NCBI GenBank assembly: GCA_048264105.1
Contig: JBLXDJ010000004.1
Location: 248,001-312,000 of the forward strand
Source of the DNA: Oceanospirillum sp048264105
GTDB lineage: Bacteria; Pseudomonadota; Gammaproteobacteria; Pseudomonadales; Halomonadaceae
Length of the DNA stretch: 64,000 nt
Direction: 5' to 3'
Below are positions 26,601 to 32,798 of this stretch, piece after piece. Every line of letters starts with the position of its first letter. Position 1 is the first letter of the stretch. The position numbers and the translations under genes were made by a program. The notes beneath the pieces were generated by a model, which did not search any database, had not been told where the DNA came from, and saw only the letters and a program-made list of their open reading frames with translations.

Positions 26601-27031
26601 TGAGGTCCGGCCTCCAACATGGATTCAAAAAACCAGTGGTTGAACTTTTTGCCGGATACCGTGCTCCATGTCAGATCAATATCCTCAATAGCCTTGGTAA
26701 CAATACAGCTGCAGATCACCTCTTTATTTGCATAGAGCTGTTCATCGACAAGCTGGTCATCTCCATTCAGACATATATCCATAAAACGGTACTCGGCAAT
26801 AACCGGTAACCGTGTATCAGATATCACCTCATGAGCCCCGGCTCCGCCCAGCAGGCAGCTCAAGGCTAATAGCCCGGTAGACAGTGTTTTTCTCCTGATA
26901 AAGGTTAAACCCAGAAAGCTGGTTTCGCAGTGAGCGCACTGACTACCCTGATCGCCGGAGGCTCTTACTTTGGTTTCTTTCGCACAGGAGGGGCAGGCGA
27001 GGCTGAAATAATCCTTTGTTTTTTTAAACAT
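26591..27031 (-). CDS. Zinc-ribbon protein with one membrane segment
   Basis: About 146 residues. An N-terminal zinc ribbon, YFSLACPSCAKETKVRASGDQGSQCAHCETSF, has CPSC and CAHC knuckles about 20 residues apart. A hydrophobic segment around residues 50-67 (LSTGLLALSCLLGGAGA) follows, then a C-terminal domain with four further cysteines. The likely topology is ribbon in the cytoplasm and C-terminal domain outside. Start: a second Met 3 bases inside (27031) fits equally well as 27034. It is the first gene of a two-gene minus-strand unit, divergent from the zinc/radical-SAM/kinase unit. Function unknown. Confidence 0.62.
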   Translation of the reverse strand: MFKKTKDYFSLACPSCAKETKVRASGDQGSQCAHCETSFLGLTFIRRKTLSTGLLALSCLLGGAGAHEVISDTRLPVIAEYRFMDICLNGDDQLVDEQLYANKEVICSCIVTKAIEDIDLTWSTVSGKKFNHWFFESMLEAGPQCQ

Positions 27032-27130
27032 CACTTTTCCTTGTAATGGTGTCCCCAGTTGTCCCCGACCGAGTTTGCATCATAGGAGTTGTGCATACGG
27101 CACTTACAAACGACAACCGGAGATAAACCG

Positions 27131-27508
27131 ATGAACTTTTCAAATTGTATCAGTAAGAAAACAGGTGAGCCGCTCAAGTGTTACGGCTCTGAGCCCGAGG
27201 CGATTGATGCGGCAGATTATGTTCTGGCAACTTATCAGCGCTCTATGGTGCCTTACCTTTGTCATTATTGCGGAGCCTGGCATCTTTGTCCCGCAGACCG
27301 GCATACCCCGAGCCGTGAATGTGGTTATTGTACCAGTGGTGATGGCCGCCACAAGCAGTTGTATGACAGTAAAAGCGCGGCTGAAAAGCGTGCCCACTGC
27401 CTTTATAAGGAAAATGGCATCAATCTGAAAGTTTACCCCTGTCCGCATCAGGATGGCTGGCATCTGACAAAAGCCAATTCCTGGGAGGGTGCTTATGATG
27501 GGTATTAA
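27131..27508 (+). CDS. Small protein with duplicated Cys/Trp-His-Leu zinc-binding motifs
   Basis: 125 residues, start at 27131 after CCGGAGATAAACCG. Two related halves each combine cysteines with an aromatic-His-Leu: PYLCHYCGAWHLCPADR (about residues 45-61) and VYPCPHQDGWHLTKAN (about 102-117). An additional ECGYC lies between. Such C-x2-C-x2-WHL(T) knuckles are common in small plasmid/phage proteins and imply zinc binding. The end overlaps the radical SAM gene by about 14 bases, so it is translationally coupled to it. It may be a partner or carrier for that enzyme; no function is known. Confidence 0.65.
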   Translation: MNFSNCISKKTGEPLKCYGSEPEAIDAADYVLATYQRSMVPYLCHYCGAWHLCPADRHTPSRECGYCTSGDGRHKQLYDSKSAAEKRAHCLYKENGINLKVYPCPHQDGWHLTKANSWEGAYDGY

Positions 27509-28802
27509 CAATACCGCTGTGCTGCTGGTTTCACTGGACTGGGAGCGGATGGGTGACCGGCGTAATCTCGGCATGGCTTCTATTGCTGCGGCTCTGAAGG
27601 GTGCAGATCTTAATTATCAGTTGCTTGAAGCTGCGGTTAACGAACCTGATTACAACCGTGATGAGGTTGAATCACGGATTATTAACGCGGTTAAGGCTAT
27701 CGAGGCTGATGGTTTTCATTGCCTGCTGGGTATTGGTGCTTATGTCTGGAATGAAGAGGAGGTGCTGCGTTTCACGGAACAGGTGCACAGTCGTACATCT
27801 GCCAGCATAGTGCTGGGTGGCCCCCAGATCTCCTATGCGGCCAAGAGTTCTTTGGAACGCAGTTATCCTTATGTTGATTTTTTTGTTCGGGGATATGGTG
27901 AAAAAGCGATGGTGGCCCTGGCTAAAGGTGATATGCGGGAGCAGTGGGGTATTCATATCGCAGGGACGCCGGATAAGGGCTTTATGGCGCAATACTCTCT
28001 TGAAGGTTTGGCATCGCCGTATTTGCATCATATTCTGCCGCCGGGCGAATCTGTTCGATGGGAAACCCAGCGCGGCTGCCAGTTTAAGTGTAGTTTTTGT
28101 CAGCATAAAGAGCCCGGTAACCGCTCCGTTTATCTCGGGATGGATGATCTGCGGCTTTCTCAGGAAATACGGCTTTTTGCAGAAAAAGATGTGCAGAGGA
28201 TTTCTGTTCTGGATCCCATTTTCCATCGTGATTCCCGGCGTGCCTGTGAAATTCTGAAAATGATTAAACAGTCGGGTGTTAAGGCTCAGTTGGTTTTACA
28301 GTGTCGTTTTGAAACTCTGACCGATGAGTTTCTGGATGCTCTGCAGGGAATGGATGCCTACCTGGAGTTTGGCTTGCAAACGGCGATCCCCCGGGAGGGG
28401 AAGATTATTCGCCGTCCCAACCACCTGGCGACAATTGCTGAAAAAATCCGCCAATTAAATGAACGCACGATCCCTTTCGAAGTATCTCTTATCTATGGCT
28501 TACCGGAGCAGACGCTGGAGAGTTTTAAGCATTCGCTGAAGTGGTGTTGGCGTCAGGGGGTTCCGAAAGTAACCGCATGGCCGCTGATGTTGTTAAAGGG
28601 AACAGAGCTGTACCAGGAGAAAACAACATTTGGTTTTGTTGAGTCGAGCGAAACCGCTATTCCCCATGTTATTGCCAGTAACTCTTTTGGCCGTCGTGAA
28701 TACAGCGAGATGGCAAAACTTGCGAATAATTTAAATCAGCAAACGGATTTTCAGGCGTTTTTTCAGGAGGATTATACTGATGACTGTATTTGTTGTGCTT
28801 GA
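27495..28802 (+). CDS. B12-binding-domain-type radical SAM protein
   Basis: About 435 residues. The N-terminal domain (about 1-150) has the Rossmann-like pattern of cobalamin-binding radical SAM enzymes: NLGMASIAAALKGADLNYQLLEA, IVLGGPQISYAA and YVDFFVRGYGEKAM. The classical D-x-H-x-x-G cobalamin motif is not visible, so B12 may not be bound by it. The radical SAM core holds the CxxxCxxC cluster in ETQRGCQFKCSFCQHKE (about residue 192), then YLEFGLQTA and IPFEVSLIYGLPEQTLESF. The C-terminus ends in a cysteine-rich DDCICCA tail. The start codon follows GGGAGG inside the preceding gene. It overlaps the kinase gene by 23 bases. Substrate unknown. Confidence 0.82.
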   Translation: MMGINNTAVLLVSLDWERMGDRRNLGMASIAAALKGADLNYQLLEAAVNEPDYNRDEVESRIINAVKAIEADGFHCLLGIGAYVWNEEEVLRFTEQVHSRTSASIVLGGPQISYAAKSSLERSYPYVDFFVRGYGEKAMVALAKGDMREQWGIHIAGTPDKGFMAQYSLEGLASPYLHHILPPGESVRWETQRGCQFKCSFCQHKEPGNRSVYLGMDDLRLSQEIRLFAEKDVQRISVLDPIFHRDSRRACEILKMIKQSGVKAQLVLQCRFETLTDEFLDALQGMDAYLEFGLQTAIPREGKIIRRPNHLATIAEKIRQLNERTIPFEVSLIYGLPEQTLESFKHSLKWCWRQGVPKVTAWPLMLLKGTELYQEKTTFGFVESSETAIPHVIASNSFGRREYSEMAKLANNLNQQTDFQAFFQEDYTDDCICCA

Positions 28803-29394
28803 GGCTTTGGATGGTGTAGGTAAAACCACACTGGCTAAAAATCTGGAGAAGCATTTTGGTTATATTTTTCTGCGTACACCGGGAGAAAGTCTGCAGTCGG
28901 TGAGAGCCCGGGTTATATCGTCACTGGGGGATTCTGAAGCGGCAAAAGCGTTATTTTATGCGGCAACGGTTCAGGCTGAAGGTGAGAAGGCAGCGGAATA
29001 TCTTAATTCAGGTAAAACAGTGGTTATGGATCGTTATGCGGCATCCACTATTGCTTATGCCAAAGCGCGTGGAGTAACGGTTGATCTGGATGCTGCGCTG
29101 AAAAACGCAGTCCAACCTGATCTTGAACTCCTGATATATCTCTCTGAGCCGGAGCGTCAGCGGCGATTGGCAGCACGGGGGGCTACTGCTGAAGATCTTG
29201 AAACTCTGGATGAGGGTTTCCGTACTAAAGTCCTTGCAGAGTTGACTGCCTGCTGCAGCGAGTCTTTTGATATAACAGGATTCAGTGAATATGAAGCTGC
29301 CGAACATGTGCATAAGCGTATTGAGGCATTTGCTGAATCAAAACGTCAAACCCATTCTGCCTTAGCTCGTGCAGGTCTATATAAACAACAGTAG
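28780..29394 (+). CDS. Thymidylate-kinase-like P-loop kinase
   Basis: 204 residues of the dTMP-kinase superfamily. The P-loop is LEALDGVGKTTLAKNLEKHF (near residue 7). The substrate/Arg region is LRTPGESLQSVRARV in place of the usual REPGGT. DRYAASTIAYAKARGV and the LID-like SEPERQRRLAARGATAEDLETLDEGF follow. The tail of about 20 residues (SKRQTHSALARAGLYKQQ) is extra. The housekeeping tmk is normally beside holB, so this is an accessory relative, possibly acting on a modified nucleotide. The start lies 23 bases inside the radical SAM gene, after CAGGAGGATTATACTG. Confidence 0.82.
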   Translation: MTVFVVLEALDGVGKTTLAKNLEKHFGYIFLRTPGESLQSVRARVISSLGDSEAAKALFYAATVQAEGEKAAEYLNSGKTVVMDRYAASTIAYAKARGVTVDLDAALKNAVQPDLELLIYLSEPERQRRLAARGATAEDLETLDEGFRTKVLAELTACCSESFDITGFSEYEAAEHVHKRIEAFAESKRQTHSALARAGLYKQQ

Positions 29395-29410
29395 CCTGCG
29401 TTATATTTCA

Positions 29411-29444
29411 TCGTGCCTGTGCTGCAAAGCACAGGCTTTTTTTT
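29411..29444 (+). terminator. Terminator of the accessory operon, copy 2 of the serS hairpin
   Basis: The 22 bases at 29415-29436 match the serS hairpin core at 26200-26221 exactly, including loop GCAA, followed by eight T and AG as in copy 1. It lies 20 bases past the kinase stop. Confidence 0.92.
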
Positions 29445-29551
29445 AGCTGATCTTTTGCTGTGGTTGATTCGATTAAGGGATATCAATTTTCTGTTAAGTA
29501 AAAGCTGATATAAAACGGGTTTGCGATCAGGTTGTGTCAGGGAGAAAGAGT

Positions 29552-30175
29552 TTGGATTCCAAGCGTGTATTGTTAAAAGAACGTTCCGTTAAAAATAGCT
29601 CAGCACAGCTGGCGTCTCAGGTTAATGCCTTTGATCAGAACCGGGATCAGGTGGTATCGGAACTGACCGGATGCCAGCAACGTATTCTGCAGATACTGGT
29701 GCCGACGCTGATCTCTGTAGGGCTGATCTCCATCGCCGACAGAGACAAATTTGCCCTGATTACCCTGATCTCCTCTTTCGCTGTTCTGTTTGGTTCAGGG
29801 CTTTATGTTTCCAGCCTGACCTATAAGATTTTTCGTAATGGCAGTTATCTGAGAGCGCTGGATGAGCTTAATCCGGCTACCCGTGCTTACTCATGGGAGT
29901 CGGCGCTGAACCGCTTTCATGGTCTATGCAAGCCACCCCGTATCATGGGCTATGAAACCACCACCATTGCCGTGATCTATCTAGTCTTTTCCGGAGCCTA
30001 TTTTCTGATGTTTTATCAGATGAATCTCTGGCTCGCTTCCGGCTTAGCCTGCATTCTGGCTTTGGTTGCGGTTCGGATGTTTCTGCTACCGGCTAAGGCT
30101 GCGGCCTACCATCAGGATTGGCAGCGGGTGTTACTGGAGATGCAGGATCAGGAGTCTGTACAGGTAAGCGACTAA
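29552..30175 (+). CDS. Four-helix membrane protein of unknown function
   Basis: About 207 residues from a TTG start with an AGGGAGAAAGAGT site (a GTG at 29534 would add six residues). A 35-residue polar N-terminus precedes four hydrophobic segments. Two are paired near residues 43-90 (ILQILVPTLISVGLISIAD; FALITLISSFAVLFGSGLYV). The other two lie near 140-180 (IAVIYLVFSGAYFLMFYQM; LASGLACILALVAVRMFLL). No known family recognised. It is a single-gene unit between the accessory segment and cysG, with its own terminator. Confidence 0.65.
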   Translation: MDSKRVLLKERSVKNSSAQLASQVNAFDQNRDQVVSELTGCQQRILQILVPTLISVGLISIADRDKFALITLISSFAVLFGSGLYVSSLTYKIFRNGSYLRALDELNPATRAYSWESALNRFHGLCKPPRIMGYETTTIAVIYLVFSGAYFLMFYQMNLWLASGLACILALVAVRMFLLPAKAAAYHQDWQRVLLEMQDQESVQVSD

Positions 30176-30197
30176 ACTTTGACAGGGCTGCGACTTG

Positions 30198-30223
30198 AAA
30201 ACGCCCCTTAATGGGGCGTTTTT
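30198..30223 (+). terminator. Terminator of the membrane-protein gene
   Basis: A 10-bp stem (AAAACGCCCC / GGGGCGTTTT) with loop TTAAT and T-tail, 22 bases after the stop. Confidence 0.9.
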
Positions 30224-30351
30224 GCTTTAGGGTGCTCTAAATTGGTTATAAAAGATTTCTTGTATCTTTGATTTGGTTATATAAAAATAGTGACGTCCCG
30301 TCTTTATCGAGCCCTGACCGGCCCAGTAGCCCCTGTATAAGAGATCTGCTT

Positions 30352-31788
30352 ATGAAAATGCTTCCCCTGATGGCGAATACCCAGGAATTTGGTGCCGTTG
30401 TTATCGGTCACGATGATACGGCCCGGCGTAAACTGCAGGCGTTGTTACGTGCGGGCGCGCAAGTAGCTGTTGCTGCGTCACAGCCGTTAAGTCAGGGATT
30501 GCAGCAGCTGATGCAGGAGCATGAGGTTGCCGAAATTACGGTCGAGGAGGCGTTTGCCAAGGCCGAGTTATATCCGCTGGTTATTCTGGCTGAAGGCACA
30601 GGGGAAGCGCTTCAGCAGCAGGCTGCAGCGCTTAAAGCCAAAGGGCGGCTGGTTAATGTAGCCGCACATCCGGAATGGTCAAACGTTTCTTTGCCTTATC
30701 TGATTGATCGACATCCTGTGTTGATTGCGGTGGGCTCCACCGGTGAAGCCCCTGTGCTGGCGCGTATTATGAAAGCCCGCCTCGAATCTCTGATTCCGCG
30801 CTCTTTTGGTCATCTGGCGCAGCTGGTGCATCAGGGCTCGGATCGTGTTAAGGCTCTTTTCCCGACGCTGAAACTGCGTGAGCGTTTCTGGTCGCAACAG
30901 CTGGAAGGCGCGGTTGGTGAGCTGATGCTGTCCGGTCGTGAGGATCAGGCCGGTCAGTTACTGGAGCACAATCTGACAGCAGCTGAGCATAACCCCGATG
31001 CTGTGACCGGTGAGGTGTATCTGGTCGGCGGTGGCCCCGGTGATCCTGAACTTCTGACCCTGAGAGCCGTGCGTCTGATTCAGCAGGCGGATGTGGTGCT
31101 TTACGACCGTCTGGTCGCTCCTGAGATTGTTGATCTCTGCCGCAGTGATGCTGAACGAATCTATGTTGGTAAAGCCCGCTCTGATCATGCGGTGCCTCAG
31201 GGCGATATTAACCAACTGCTGGTTGATCTGGCGTTGCAGGGTAAGCGGGTACTGCGTCTTAAAGGTGGCGATCCGTTTATCTTTGGCCGTGGCGGGGAAG
31301 AGATTGAAACCCTGAGTCAGAACCGTGTGCCGTTTCAGGTGGTACCGGGCATTACCGCCGCTTCCGGTTGTGCCGCTTATGCCGGTATTCCGTTAACCCA
31401 TCGTGACCATGCGCAGTCGGTACGCTTTGTGACCGGTCACCTGAAAGATGGCAGCACTAATCTGCCCTGGAGTGAGCTGGCGGTGCCAAGGCAAACACTG
31501 GTCTTTTATATGGGGCTGGTCGGTCTGCCGGAAATTACCCGTCAGCTGATCGCTCACGGGCGAAGTGCCGATACCCCTGCGGCTCTGATCCAGCAGGGTA
31601 CGACTCGTAACCAGAAAAACTATATTGCCACCTTAGGAACGCTGGCGGAGCATATCGCTGACAAGCGGGTGGAGCCGCCGTCGCTGATTATCGTGGGTGA
31701 AGTCGTCTCTCTGCATGAGAGTCTGAACTGGTTTGATCCGGAGCAGGCCGGTGGCAGTCAGGGCTTCTGGAAACGTTCGGAATCATAA
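30352..31788 (+). CDS. cysG: Siroheme synthase CysG with degenerate dehydrogenase/chelatase domain
   Basis: The C-terminal uroporphyrinogen-III methyltransferase domain (about residues 220-470) is intact: VYLVGGGPGDPELLTLRAVRLIQQADVVLYDRLV, RLKGGDPFIFGRGGEE and ITAASGCAAYAGIPLTHRD. The N-terminal precorrin-2 dehydrogenase/ferrochelatase domain aligns in length with Salmonella CysG but has lost key positions. The glycine-rich NAD loop GGGDVA reads GHDDTA (19-24). The catalytic Asp104 (NVVDA) is Ala (NVAAH, about residue 105). The Ser128 equivalent remains in AVGSTGEAPVLAR. The start at 30352 was chosen because the family begins there. 478 residues. The enzyme probably makes precorrin-2 but may not finish siroheme alone. 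Confidence 0.92.
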   Translation: MKMLPLMANTQEFGAVVIGHDDTARRKLQALLRAGAQVAVAASQPLSQGLQQLMQEHEVAEITVEEAFAKAELYPLVILAEGTGEALQQQAAALKAKGRLVNVAAHPEWSNVSLPYLIDRHPVLIAVGSTGEAPVLARIMKARLESLIPRSFGHLAQLVHQGSDRVKALFPTLKLRERFWSQQLEGAVGELMLSGREDQAGQLLEHNLTAAEHNPDAVTGEVYLVGGGPGDPELLTLRAVRLIQQADVVLYDRLVAPEIVDLCRSDAERIYVGKARSDHAVPQGDINQLLVDLALQGKRVLRLKGGDPFIFGRGGEEIETLSQNRVPFQVVPGITAASGCAAYAGIPLTHRDHAQSVRFVTGHLKDGSTNLPWSELAVPRQTLVFYMGLVGLPEITRQLIAHGRSADTPAALIQQGTTRNQKNYIATLGTLAEHIADKRVEPPSLIIVGEVVSLHESLNWFDPEQAGGSQGFWKRSES

Positions 31789-31875
31789 TAGTGGTTCGTA
31801 GCTGAATCCATTCCAGGGGTGGGCAGCGTATAGACTCTAAAGCATTTACGTTACCTACTGAGTCAGGAGCACCCA

Positions 31876-32361
31876 ATGAAACGTCGTACTTTTTTACAGG
31901 CTCTGGTTGGATTTCCCGCGGCACTTACGTTTGTTCCTGCGGTTGAGGCAGGTCATCAGCCTGATCACACCATCAAACCCCTTAAGCTGAGTCATAAAGA
32001 GTGGAAGGAACGGCTGGATGAGATGCAGTTTTATGTTCTGCGTGAAGAGGGAACAGAGCGTGCTTTTACCAGCCCGCTGAATGATGAAAAGCGCAAGGGT
32101 GAGTACCGCTGTGCCGGTTGTGATCTGTTGCTGTTTACCTCAGAGATGAAATACGACAGTGGCACCGGCTGGCCAAGTTTCTTCACCGTGGTGAACGGAC
32201 ATATCGAAACCAAAACCGACTTTAAGCTGATCTATCCCCGGACAGAGTACCATTGCACCCGTTGTGGTGGTCATCAGGGGCATGTGTTTAATGATGGTCC
32301 TCAGCCGACGGGGCAGCGCTGGTGCAATAACGGTGTTGCGTTGCGCTTTGTTCCTGCCTGA
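31876..32361 (+). CDS. msrB: Peptide-methionine (R)-S-oxide reductase, Tat-exported
   Basis: Reduces methionine-R-sulfoxide in proteins. The 161-residue precursor starts with a twin-arginine-like signal (MKRRTFLQALVGFPAALTFVPAVEA). The MsrB domain follows: KYDSGTGWPSFF, zinc knuckles CAGC and CTRC, HQGHVFNDGPQPTGQRWCNNGVALRF with the catalytic Cys in RWCNN. Most MsrB proteins are cytosolic, so this one probably repairs periplasmic proteins, folded before export. Ribosome site GTCAGGAGC. It is a single gene with a terminator behind it. Confidence 0.93.
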   Translation: MKRRTFLQALVGFPAALTFVPAVEAGHQPDHTIKPLKLSHKEWKERLDEMQFYVLREEGTERAFTSPLNDEKRKGEYRCAGCDLLLFTSEMKYDSGTGWPSFFTVVNGHIETKTDFKLIYPRTEYHCTRCGGHQGHVFNDGPQPTGQRWCNNGVALRFVPA

Positions 32362-32410
32362 TAACAGACAGGGTCATCGTTTAAAATAAAACGATCCCTT
32401 GTGAGGGACG

Positions 32411-32452
32411 TCTCCCCCAATCGTTGGATGTCCGGCGTTGGGGGATTTTTTT
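32411..32452 (+). terminator. msrB terminator
   Basis: The arms TCTCCCCCAA and TTGGGGGA, with an internal loop, are followed by seven T. Confidence 0.85.
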
Positions 32453-32474
32453 CTGCTCAGCCCTTAACCTTCAA

Positions 32475-32509
32475 CCTCAATCCTCAATCCTCAATCCTCA
32501 ATCCTCAAT
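32475..32509. repeat. Five perfect heptamer repeats (CCTCAAT)
   Basis: Five consecutive CCTCAAT units lie in non-coding DNA 25 bases after the msrB terminator. Such short perfect repeats can expand and contract by slippage. Confidence 0.9.
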
Positions 32510-32798
32510 TCGCGTTTGTGAATTCTAAGGCCTCTTTTCCTAGGGCATTCTATTGATGGCGTTGCCACTGATTTATGGCTGGAGCATTTATTCGGTCTTA
32601 CCAATATTGTGCGCTGCAGCTTATAAAATAGTGAAATCAGCTGGCAAATTCGGCTAAGTGTCTACTTTTGTTGGACTAAAGTAGGTCGTTTAGGTGTCGG
32701 CTCAGGCCTTATTATTGAGTGCTCAAAAAATAAAAACACAGCTAAGAGAAAAACAACTACAACAGGTTCCTGTGCAGGCAGGGTGGAGCTGACTGGGT

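Larger units (their letters stand above)
32362..32798. other. Intergenic region between msrB and chemoreceptor gene
   Basis: It contains the msrB terminator and a heptamer repeat (both listed), then an AT-rich stretch before the chemoreceptor. A TAAA-N15-GTCGG sequence near 32683-32707 only partly fits a flagellar sigma-28 promoter. Confidence 0.45.

Noticed and set aside
27495..28802. Prokaryotic viperin
   Set aside because: The protein has an N-terminal B12-type domain and a different cluster motif context (RGCQFKCSFCQHKE). It lacks the viperin C-terminal motifs. Only the neighbouring kinase recalls viperin loci.
26229..29394. Prophage or transposon identity for the accessory segment
   Set aside because: There is no integrase, transposase, capsid or tRNA attachment site. 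The flanking repeat is a terminator hairpin, not a typical IS inverted repeat.
32683..32707. Flagellar sigma-28 promoter ahead of the chemoreceptor
   Set aside because: TAAA-N15-GTCGG matches only part of the consensus (GCCGATAA side poor).
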